From NCBI GenBank assembly GCA_964601125.1, contig CAZRKB010000002.1, positions 4,353 through 68,352 of the forward strand: a DNA stretch of 64,000 nucleotides, written 5' to 3'. A program made the translations under genes and the position numbers. The notes beneath the pieces were generated by a model that did no database searches, was not told where the DNA came from, and saw only the letters and a list, made by a program, of their open reading frames with translations. Below, piece after piece: positions 32,986-39,649 of the stretch. Position 1 is the first letter of the stretch. Every line of letters begins with the position of its first letter. Source of the DNA: DATDVC01 sp964601125. Lineage in GTDB: Bacteria > Patescibacteriota > Minisyncoccia > Phycocordibacterales > WO2-35-19.

Positions 32986-34620
32986 ATGGCAAAAACAATA
33001 CTTTTTAACGAAGACGCAAGGAAGGCTTTAAAACGGGGGGTTGATGCCGTGGCAAATGTGGTAAAGGTGACCATAGGGCCACGTGGTAGGAATGTAGTTT
33101 TGGATAAGGGCTATGGAGCACCCACTATCACCAACGACGGAGTTTCTATCGCTAAAGAGATTTCTCTCAAAGACAAGTTTGAGAACATGGGTGCTGAGAT
33201 AATAAAGGAGGTGGCAAATAAAACTAATGATGTGGCTGGTGACGGCACTACTACCTCGGTTGTACTTACACAGGCTATTATAAATGAAGGCATGAAGCAT
33301 GCCTCCATGGGCGTTAATGCTATGAGCTTGCGCGCTGGCATCGAGGCTGCAGCGGCAAAGGCTGTTACTGTGCTCGGGTCTATTGCTAAGCCCATAAAAA
33401 ACAAGGAGGAAATTAGGCAAGTGGCTACTATTTCAGCAGAGTCTGAGGAAATAGGGGCAATAATCGCTGACACCATTGAGAAGGTCGGCAAAGATGGAGT
33501 GGTAACAGTCGAGGAGTCACAAACTTTTGGAGTTGATTCTGAGGTGGTTGAAGGCCTGGAGTTCGATAAGGGGTACGTTTCTCCTTACATGATAACCAAC
33601 ACTGAAAGGATGGAAGCAGAGTATAGAGATGTGCCGATCCTTTTGACTGATAAGAAAATCTCAGGAGTCAAAGAAATACTACCCATTCTCGAGTCTCTCG
33701 CTCAGAGTGGTAAGAAAGAGCTTGTGATAGTGGCTGATGATGTTGACGGCGAAGCTCTCTCGACTTTTATAGTAAATAAATTGAGAGGAGGATTTTCTGT
33801 CTTAGCCGTGAAAGCTCCTGGGTATGGCGATAGAAAAAAAGAAATGCTTGAAGATGTTGCTGTGACTGTGGGAGCGAAAGTCATTTCTGAAGATTTGGGT
33901 ATTAAGCTAGAGAGCGCTACCATTGAAATGCTTGGAAAGGCTTCAAAAGTTATCTCAAGAAAAGAAAGCACTGTTATTGTTGGGGGCAAGGGCAACAGGG
34001 CTTCTATAGACGCGCGCATAAAGGCTTTGAAAAAACAGAAAGAAACTTTGGATTCAAAATATGACAAAGAAAAAATAGACGAGAGAGTTGCCAAGCTCTC
34101 TGGCGGAGTTGCTGTTATAAAGGTGGGCGCTGCAACCGAAACGGAGATGAAATATTTGAAGCTTAAAATAGAAGACGCTGTCGCTGCTACCAAAGCCGCT
34201 ATCGCAGAAGGTATAGTAGCCGGAGGAGGAAGTGCTCTTATAAGGGTTATCAAAAAAATGAAGAGCGAGAAAAGCAAAGATTTTGCTACTCCTGAGATAG
34301 CCCTAGGTTTTGACATTATGCTACGAGCTTTTGAGGCACCGATAAGGCAGATAGTCTTGAACACCGGCAACGCTGACGGTTCGGTTGCTGTTGAAAAAAT
34401 AATGAACTCTGATAAAGAAAATGCCGGCTTTAATGCGGTCACCGAAGAGTTTAGCGAGGATTTGATAAAAGACGGTATTATTGACCCGGTCAAAGTTACT
34501 CGTGCCGCTCTTCAAAATGCCGCATCTGCTGCCGCTATTTTCCTCACTACCGAAGCGGCTGTGACAGAAGAGCCGGAGCCAAAGAAAAATACTCCTCCGG
34601 ATATGGGGATGGATTACTAG
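32986..34620 (+). CDS. groEL: Chaperonin GroEL
   Basis: The 544-aa protein is full length, with the ATP site NVVKVTIGPRGRNVVLD and NDVAGDGTTTSVVL, the GYGDRKKEML segment and EGIVAGGGSALIR. It forms the 14-mer folding chamber with GroES. The C-terminus ends EEPEPKKNTPPDMGMDY rather than in GGM repeats. No Shine-Dalgarno is present, but the ORF is unambiguous. Confidence 0.97.
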   Translation: MAKTILFNEDARKALKRGVDAVANVVKVTIGPRGRNVVLDKGYGAPTITNDGVSIAKEISLKDKFENMGAEIIKEVANKTNDVAGDGTTTSVVLTQAIINEGMKHASMGVNAMSLRAGIEAAAAKAVTVLGSIAKPIKNKEEIRQVATISAESEEIGAIIADTIEKVGKDGVVTVEESQTFGVDSEVVEGLEFDKGYVSPYMITNTERMEAEYRDVPILLTDKKISGVKEILPILESLAQSGKKELVIVADDVDGEALSTFIVNKLRGGFSVLAVKAPGYGDRKKEMLEDVAVTVGAKVISEDLGIKLESATIEMLGKASKVISRKESTVIVGGKGNRASIDARIKALKKQKETLDSKYDKEKIDERVAKLSGGVAVIKVGAATETEMKYLKLKIEDAVAATKAAIAEGIVAGGGSALIRVIKKMKSEKSKDFATPEIALGFDIMLRAFEAPIRQIVLNTGNADGSVAVEKIMNSDKENAGFNAVTEEFSEDLIKDGIIDPVKVTRAALQNAASAAAIFLTTEAAVTEEPEPKKNTPPDMGMDY

Positions 34621-34666
34621 ACCTCACTCCTAGGACAAAATAATAATTTATCTGTAGAATTAGGGA

Positions 34667-35234
34667 ATGGACATTTTTGCGCATACCCTTTGGACCAATG
34701 TGGTTTTCTACAAAAAGATGCGGCTTGAAAAAATCAATAGATTCATAGCCGTATTTTTTGGTGTTTTGCCCGACTTTGTTTCTTTTGTGCCGATTTTTGT
34801 TTATCGGTTTTTTTCGGGTGAAGATTTTTTCGACCTAATTGGGAGGAATATTTGGGTTGTTAACTATGCAAGCAACTCTTACAACTATACTCATAGTGTT
34901 TTTATTTTTCTCTCTCGCCGTTCTCCTTGTAGCTCTCATTAGATTTTTTGTACATACATCAAAAACTCACGATCGTGAGAAAGTGGTGTATTCGAGGTTA
35001 ATATATTGGCCGATGTGGGGTTGGCTCTTGCATATCTTGATAGACATACCAACTCATAAAAACTTTTACGAAACACCATTCCTTTTTCCTCTATCCGGCT
35101 ACCGATTTTCACATGGTATTTCTTGGGGACACCCGACATTTATGATCATAAACTATGGAGCTCTTGCGGCCGTGTATCTATTCTGGTTTTTGGTGTTAAG
35201 GAAAAAGTGGGCTACCAAGCCAGAGAAAATTTGA
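34667..35234 (+). pseudogene. Frameshifted YdjM-like membrane metal-dependent hydrolase
   Basis: Two overlapping frames form one family member. The first (34667 to about 34900) gives MDIFAHTLWTNVVFY through NYTHSVFIF, the second continues SLAVLLVALIRFF, then MWGWLLHILIDIPTHK and SGYRFSHGISWGHP. Together they match the DUF457/YdjM group of membrane-bound metal-dependent hydrolases with conserved His/Asp (HTLW, HSVF, HILIDIPTH). The switch lies in the T-rich stretch near 34896-34916 and needs a +1 shift. This may be a real lesion, a sequencing indel or a slip site. Confidence 0.7.
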
Positions 35235-35241
35235 CGAAAAC

Positions 35242-35270
35242 TTGCGTTTTTAGGCGCCTCATGCTATAAA
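35242..35270 (+). promoter_or_regulatory. Promoter of PEP-CTERM gene 2
   Basis: TTGCGT (35242-35247), 17 bp, TATAAA (35265-35270) with an extended TGC. Confidence 0.75.
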
Positions 35271-35330
35271 GTCCCCGGACTGTCCTTTCGATATCGGAGG
35301 ATGGTACTAACCAAGTCCAGGAGATTTTGA

Positions 35331-35954
35331 ATGACCAAGAGAACCTTTTTAGGTTTTTTGTTTGCGCTTTTGCTCGCGATTTTGCCGGCGTCGGCGTCGC
35401 CGTTCGTGTTCAATACCGGGGATGGTTCCTCGGCCTGGGGAGGGGATGCTCAGGTTCCCATCAGTAACATTCAGGCGCCGCCGTGGGCACCCAATGGCAC
35501 CACTGGAGCGGGGGCCGTCTGGGTTAACCAGGTGGACTCGGGATTCCAAGGTGGTGGGCCGGCGTTGGGTATGCTTACGATCTATACGTTGAGCATCAAT
35601 GATGTCATGGCATACCGTGTCCGTGCCCTCGCCGACGACGGCGCCAAAATTGAGTTGAGCCTGAACGGTGGCGCCTTTGCTACCTTAGTGAACAGTAGCG
35701 GTGCCCCCCAGGGTACCAACTGCAGTTCGCTTCAGCCGTCTTGTCCAGCGACGATGGTTTGGGACAGTGGGTTGGTGGCTTTGTCCGGAGACGACGTGGT
35801 CTTCCGGTTTACAATCAGCCAGGATGTTGCCCGTACGCCCGAGGGGTTCCAGGCGACGATCTCTGGGGAACAGGTTCCCGAGCCGTCGACGTTGGCTCTC
35901 GTGACCATCGGCGCGTTTCTGGTTGGTCTCGGCTGGATCAAGAAAAAGGCCTGA
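35331..35954 (+). CDS. PEP-CTERM-type exported protein 2
   Basis: The 207-aa protein has a signal peptide (MTKRTFLGFLFALLLAILPA), a beta-sandwich-like body with YRVRALADDGAKIELSLNGG that resembles carbohydrate-binding or discoidin-like folds, and a C-terminal VPEP, hydrophobic helix and WIKKKA basic end. CAGGAG lies 8 bases before ATG. It has its own promoter and terminator and is strongly GC-rich. It is the same kind of gene as 31818-32399, but the bodies differ, so it is not a simple duplicate. Confidence 0.8.
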   Translation: MTKRTFLGFLFALLLAILPASASPFVFNTGDGSSAWGGDAQVPISNIQAPPWAPNGTTGAGAVWVNQVDSGFQGGGPALGMLTIYTLSINDVMAYRVRALADDGAKIELSLNGGAFATLVNSSGAPQGTNCSSLQPSCPATMVWDSGLVALSGDDVVFRFTISQDVARTPEGFQATISGEQVPEPSTLALVTIGAFLVGLGWIKKKA

Positions 35955-35976
35955 CCTTCCGGTATTCTCCCTCGTT

Positions 35977-36017
35977 CCGCGGTGCGTTCGCTTTATGCGA
36001 CCACCGCGGATTTTTTT
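35977..36017 (+). terminator. Intrinsic terminator
   Basis: CCGCGGTG (35977-35984) pairs with CACCGCGG (36002-36009), followed by a seven-T run. Confidence 0.88.
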
Positions 36018-36034
36018 ATCCAATAGAAATTTTA

Positions 36035-36043
36035 TGCTATAAT
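36035..36043 (+). promoter_or_regulatory. Extended -10 promoter of lemA
   Basis: TGC followed by TATAAT (36038-36043); ATG is 32 bases downstream. Confidence 0.65.
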
Positions 36044-36075
36044 GTAGTGCAACGTTAGTCATTAATATCAAAAAC

Positions 36076-36633
36076 ATGGAAATCTCTACAATTTTTCTGA
36101 TGGTGGTTGTAGCAGCCGTTTTGTGGTTTATCTTTGCCTACAACAGGTTTGTGTCGCTCTTAAATAGGGCAAAAGAAGCATGGAGCGACATAGAGGTGCA
36201 GATGAAAAGAAGGTATGACCTTATTCCAAACCTTGTTAGTACGGTAAAAGGTTATGCTGAACACGAAAAAGAGACTTTAGATCGAGTGATACAGGCCCGC
36301 AATATGGCGATGAATGCGACGACCCCCGCAGAGCACGGCGTGGCAGAAAACGCTCTTGCCAGCACTTTGAAATCAATTTTCGCTCTTTCTGAAAGCTATC
36401 CTGATTTGAAAGCAAACCAAAATTTTCTAGAGCTGCAGAGGGAGTTGTCTGATACTGAAAATAAAATTCAAGCTGCGCGCAGATTTTACAACACCAACGT
36501 TAGAGACCTAAATACATCGATAGAGGTATTTCCAAGCAATTTAGTCGCTAAAATTTTCAGCTTTTCTAAGATGGAATTTTTTGATCTTGAGGGGCAGGAG
36601 GTGGCAAGAGAGCCTGTCAAGGTTGAATTTTAA
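36076..36633 (+). CDS. lemA: LemA family protein
   Basis: The 185-aa product has an N-terminal helix (about 5-24) and the LemA helical bundle: NRFVSLLNRAKEAWSDIEVQMKRRYDLIPNLV, YPDLKANQNFLELQRELSDTENKI and RRFYNTNVRDLN. LemA proteins are membrane-associated; their role is not settled. Length and domain are typical. It is followed 33 bases later by a glutaredoxin-like gene. Confidence 0.95.
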   Translation: MEISTIFLMVVVAAVLWFIFAYNRFVSLLNRAKEAWSDIEVQMKRRYDLIPNLVSTVKGYAEHEKETLDRVIQARNMAMNATTPAEHGVAENALASTLKSIFALSESYPDLKANQNFLELQRELSDTENKIQAARRFYNTNVRDLNTSIEVFPSNLVAKIFSFSKMEFFDLEGQEVAREPVKVEF

Positions 36634-36666
36634 GAGATTATTAATTATTTATTTAACTTTTATACT

Positions 36667-36897
36667 ATGCGAAAAGTTACCATATACTCGACACCTACAT
36701 GTCACTTCTGTCATTTAGCTAAGGAATTTTTTAACGAAAAGGGAATCAAATACACAGAATACGACGTGCTTGCCGATGTGGCAAAAAGACAGGAGATGAT
36801 GGATAAAAGCGGTCAGCTCGGTGTGCCAGTCATCGTTATTGATGACAAAGTGGTAGTCGGCTTTAACCAGCCTCAAGTGGAAGAGCTTTTGAAATAA
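36667..36897 (+). CDS. Glutaredoxin-like protein
   Basis: The 76-aa product has a CHFC active site (Cys12/Cys15) in YSTPTCHFCHLAKEFF, the cis-Pro GVPVIVIDDKVVVGF and the C-terminal helix NQPQVEELLK. It belongs to the glutaredoxin/NrdH class and would act as a cytoplasmic thiol carrier. The partner cannot be named from context. Confidence 0.9.
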   Translation: MRKVTIYSTPTCHFCHLAKEFFNEKGIKYTEYDVLADVAKRQEMMDKSGQLGVPVIVIDDKVVVGFNQPQVEELLK

Positions 36898-36907
36898 CTC
36901 ACTCCAA

Positions 36908-36984
36908 CCCCTCTCTTAATTTAAGAGAGGGGAATGACGAGCCTCTGAATTTTTTTGTCCGGTTTCCCCCTTAAGGTAAGGGGG
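36908..36984. repeat. Two GC-rich palindromes in the grx-37027 gap
   Basis: CCCCTCTCTTAA (36908-36919) pairs with TTAAGAGAGGGG (36921-36932); CCCCCTTA (36966-36973) pairs with TAAGGGGG (36977-36984). They resemble REP-like palindromes and fill the space between genes. Confidence 0.7.
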
Positions 36985-37026
36985 ATTAAGGGGGTTATGA
37001 AAAAGGAATTGTGCTATCATAAATAA

Positions 37027-37272
37027 ATGCAACCTGAAGAAAGAGAAATGCTAAAGAAAGCCCTCGAGCTTTCTCGTGAGAACAACAAGATGCTTCGAGA
37101 CATAAAACGAAGCATGTTTGTTGGGCGTATTTTCCGAATAGTTTACTGGGTGATAGTTATAGGTGCGGCTATTGGCGCTTACTATTATATACAACCGTAC
37201 TTAGATAGTGCCATTGGCGCTTACGGCTCTATAAAAGGCGACCTAAAAAACTTTGGAGATTTGTTTAAATAA
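37027..37272 (+). CDS. Single-TM protein of unknown function
   Basis: The 81-aa product has a charged N-terminal helix (EEREMLKKALELSRENNKML), one membrane helix (about 36-58) and a short tail. No family is recognised, although the type is common in CPR genomes. An extended -10 (TGC then TATCAT at 37015-37020) ends 6 bases before the ATG, so a leaderless mRNA is likely. Confidence 0.65.
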   Translation: MQPEEREMLKKALELSRENNKMLRDIKRSMFVGRIFRIVYWVIVIGAAIGAYYYIQPYLDSAIGAYGSIKGDLKNFGDLFK

Positions 37273-37306
37273 TGCTATAAAATAGGGGCGCTGAAATGAA
37301 TATTAA

Positions 37307-37380
37307 GCCGGGGTAGCTCAGTTGGCTAGAGCGCTCCCCTGAAGAGGGATAGGTCGCCAGTTCGATTCTGGCCCCCGGCA
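37307..37380 (+). tRNA. tRNA-Phe (anticodon GAA)
   Basis: Acceptor GCCGGGG/CCCCGGC, D-arm GCTC/GAGC, anticodon loop CTGAAGA, T-loop TTCGATT. CCA is not encoded. TGC-TATAAA at 37273-37281 is a likely promoter. pyrD starts 7 bases after the 3' end. Confidence 0.95.
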
Positions 37381-37387
37381 CACTTAA

Positions 37388-38488
37388 ATGGCCTTAAAGA
37401 GACTTCTGTATAAAAATATTTTCAAACCGATATTTTTTAGGTTAGATCCGGAGCTTATACATGATACAGTGGTGGCGTTTGGTGGTTTCTTTTCAAAGTT
37501 TACTATTTTTCGTGGTTTTATAAAAACCATTTTTGCGTTTGAAGACAGAGCTCTCTCTCAAAATTTATGGGGTATTGATTTCAAAAATCCAGTCGGTTTA
37601 GCCGCCGGTTTTGATAAGGACGGCAAACTTTTTCCTTTGATCGGGAGTGTCGGTTTTGGTTTTGCTACTATCGGCACGGTTACCAAGGGCGCTTATGAAG
37701 GTAATCCAAAACCCAGGCTTCATCGTTTACCAAAGTCAAAAAGTCTGGTTGTTAATTATGGGTTAAAAAGTATGGGGGCTCAAAAGGTTGCTGATATTTT
37801 AGAGAGCCAGGGAAGGAGAGATGTGCCAAAAGTGATATCGGTTGGCAGGACTAATTCTAAAGAGACAGCTTCTCTTGAAGATGGGGTTTTAGATTACATT
37901 AACTGTGCCAAAGAATTTAATTCGAGAAAGTTGGGTGATATTTTCGAAATAAACATATCATGCCCAAATGTTTTTGGTGGCGAGCCGTTTACCCATAGAG
38001 AGAGCTTGGAGAGGTTACTCTCAAAGTTTTTAGAATTGAAGATAGAAAAACCTATATTTTTAAAAATGCCAATAAACCTACCTTGGGAAGAATTTAAAAA
38101 TCTTGTAGATGTTGCTTTGAAATTTGGCGTCAAGGCTCTTGTTATAGGCAATCTAAATAAAGACAGAAGCTTTCTATCTGGGGTTGTATCGGATGATTTG
38201 AGAGGCAATATGAGTGGTAAACCGACCGCAAAGTTGGCGAACGAGCTTATATCTAAGACCTATTTGTATTGCGGTGAGAAATTAAAAATAATAGGAGTCG
38301 GTGGAATTTTTAGCGCAGAGGATGCATACGAGAAAATTAAAAGAGGGGCTTCACTGGTCGAACTTATAACCGGCATGATTTACGAAGGGCCACAGCTTGC
38401 GGGGGAAATAAATAGGGGATTAGCAAAAATGCTAAAACGCGATGGTTTTAAAAATATAAAGGAAGCAATTGGGACATTTAAGAGCTAA
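37388..38488 (+). CDS. pyrD: Dihydroorotate dehydrogenase with mixed class features
   Basis: PyrD oxidises dihydroorotate to orotate in pyrimidine synthesis using FMN. The 366-aa protein has the N-terminal helical extension of membrane-associated class 2 enzymes (about 1-50) and the FMN region NPVGLAAGFDKDGKL. The catalytic-loop motif is NISCPNVFGG with Cys192, as in class 1 enzymes, where class 2 would have Ser. The C-terminal half has FLKMPINLPW and IIGVGGIFSAEDAYEKI. It starts 7 bases after tRNA-Phe, probably in the same transcript, and overlaps the convergent hsp20 gene by 4 bases. Confidence 0.9.
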   Translation: MALKRLLYKNIFKPIFFRLDPELIHDTVVAFGGFFSKFTIFRGFIKTIFAFEDRALSQNLWGIDFKNPVGLAAGFDKDGKLFPLIGSVGFGFATIGTVTKGAYEGNPKPRLHRLPKSKSLVVNYGLKSMGAQKVADILESQGRRDVPKVISVGRTNSKETASLEDGVLDYINCAKEFNSRKLGDIFEINISCPNVFGGEPFTHRESLERLLSKFLELKIEKPIFLKMPINLPWEEFKNLVDVALKFGVKALVIGNLNKDRSFLSGVVSDDLRGNMSGKPTAKLANELISKTYLYCGEKLKIIGVGGIFSAEDAYEKIKRGASLVELITGMIYEGPQLAGEINRGLAKMLKRDGFKNIKEAIGTFKS

Positions 38489-38937
38489 TTCCCTCTAACT
38501 TTTAGTTTGGTGGAGCGGTTTTTGTCGAGTTTGGGTAGCTTTATGATTAGAAGGCCGTGTTTTTCGACAGCTTCAGCCGAATCCACGTCGATTTCTTGTG
38601 GTAGAACGATGGTACGAGAAAAAGTGCCCCAATAAAGTTCTTTGTGGAAATAGTCATCATCGGCTATGGTCCTCTCGCTCTCTCTTTTACCTTTGAGTGT
38701 GACCATGTCCCTGGAGATGGAAACATCTAAATCTTCAGGTCTGACGCCCGCCACCATTGCTTTTATTACTATTTCGTTTGTGTTTTGATATACATCAACC
38801 GATAGCTCACCTTCTTCGGGGAGCGCGTTGTCCATCCAAGTATTTTTCGAAATTTCTTCCTCTATCTCTTCCAATTCTCTTGGTATCGGAAGAGAGCCTG
38901 TAAGTCTCTCAAAAAAAGATCTTTTTTCTTTTGACAT
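38485..38937 (-). CDS. Small heat shock protein (Hsp20 / alpha-crystallin)
   Basis: The 150-aa product contains an alpha-crystallin domain (about 50-145): LSVDVYQNTNEIVIKAMVAG, VRPEDLDVSISRDMVTLKG and the HGLLIIKLPK motif near the end. It holds unfolding proteins. It is the last gene of a minus-strand run with valS and the PrsW gene (4-base gap), which suggests co-transcription. Confidence 0.95.
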   Translation of the reverse strand: MSKEKRSFFERLTGSLPIPRELEEIEEEISKNTWMDNALPEEGELSVDVYQNTNEIVIKAMVAGVRPEDLDVSISRDMVTLKGKRESERTIADDDYFHKELYWGTFSRTIVLPQEIDVDSAEAVEKHGLLIIKLPKLDKNRSTKLKVRGN

Positions 38938-38941
38938 AATT

Positions 38942-39640
38942 TTATGCGCGAGGCGCTCGAATGCTTTTAACTTTTTCTATGAGTACAATGAGTACTATTA
39001 TCAAAACCCAAACTCCTGAGAAAACCAGAAACGTACCACCACTCAGCTTAATTATAAGCAAATTAAAAATGGTGTGCAATACGATACTTGCACATAATCC
39101 TGTGAACAAGAATATTTTTTTAACCAAAGATTTTTTATAGAAGGAAAAACCCATTAATACTCCTATTGATGCCGAAGATGCTATGTGTAGTAAGGTCGCT
39201 CCTATAAATCTTGAATTTCCAGTGATAAGGCTCTCGCTAAACAGTCCGGTGTTGATCAAGTTTGAAAGGAATAAAGCATTTTCAAGAGCAGAGAAGCCCA
39301 AAGCTGCGGTGATCATGTAAATAATCGCGTCTATAGGCTCGTCGGTTTCCTTGCCTCTAAGTGCCCCAAAGAATGCAGCCAAATATTTAAAAATTTCTTC
39401 GATTGATGCCCATAAAATAATAGTGGTAATGGAAATCCCGCCGAGCATGATATTGTAAACAAATTTTTCAAGAGGTAAAACCAAAAACACTGATGCCATA
39501 CCAAGTAGAAATACCAGCATTATTTTTGTTTTTGGTTCCGGGTGTAGACCGTCCTCTTTAAGCCAAAACCAAAGCCATATCAAAGAAGGGATTACCCCGC
39601 CCAAGAGAGATAAAAACACTGTATTTGCAACTGGCGACAT
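38942..39640 (-). CDS. PrsW-like intramembrane metalloprotease
   Basis: The 232-aa protein has about seven membrane helices and the PrsW motifs: ASIEEIFKYLAAFFGAL (EExxK), GFSALENALFL and GATLLHIASSASIGVLMG (metal His). PrsW cleaves membrane anti-sigma factors in Bacillus. An ECF sigma factor with a membrane partner is encoded at 20.5-21.8 kb, so a link is possible but unproven. Confidence 0.9.
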   Translation of the reverse strand: MSPVANTVFLSLLGGVIPSLIWLWFWLKEDGLHPEPKTKIMLVFLLGMASVFLVLPLEKFVYNIMLGGISITTIILWASIEEIFKYLAAFFGALRGKETDEPIDAIIYMITAALGFSALENALFLSNLINTGLFSESLITGNSRFIGATLLHIASSASIGVLMGFSFYKKSLVKKIFLFTGLCASIVLHTIFNLLIIKLSGGTFLVFSGVWVLIIVLIVLIEKVKSIRAPRA

Positions 39641-39649
39641 TAATGATTA

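Noticed and set aside
33702..34493. 263-aa minus-strand ORF opposite groEL
   Set aside because: It is antisense to an unambiguous groEL, has Ser/Thr/Ala-rich shadow composition and matches no family.
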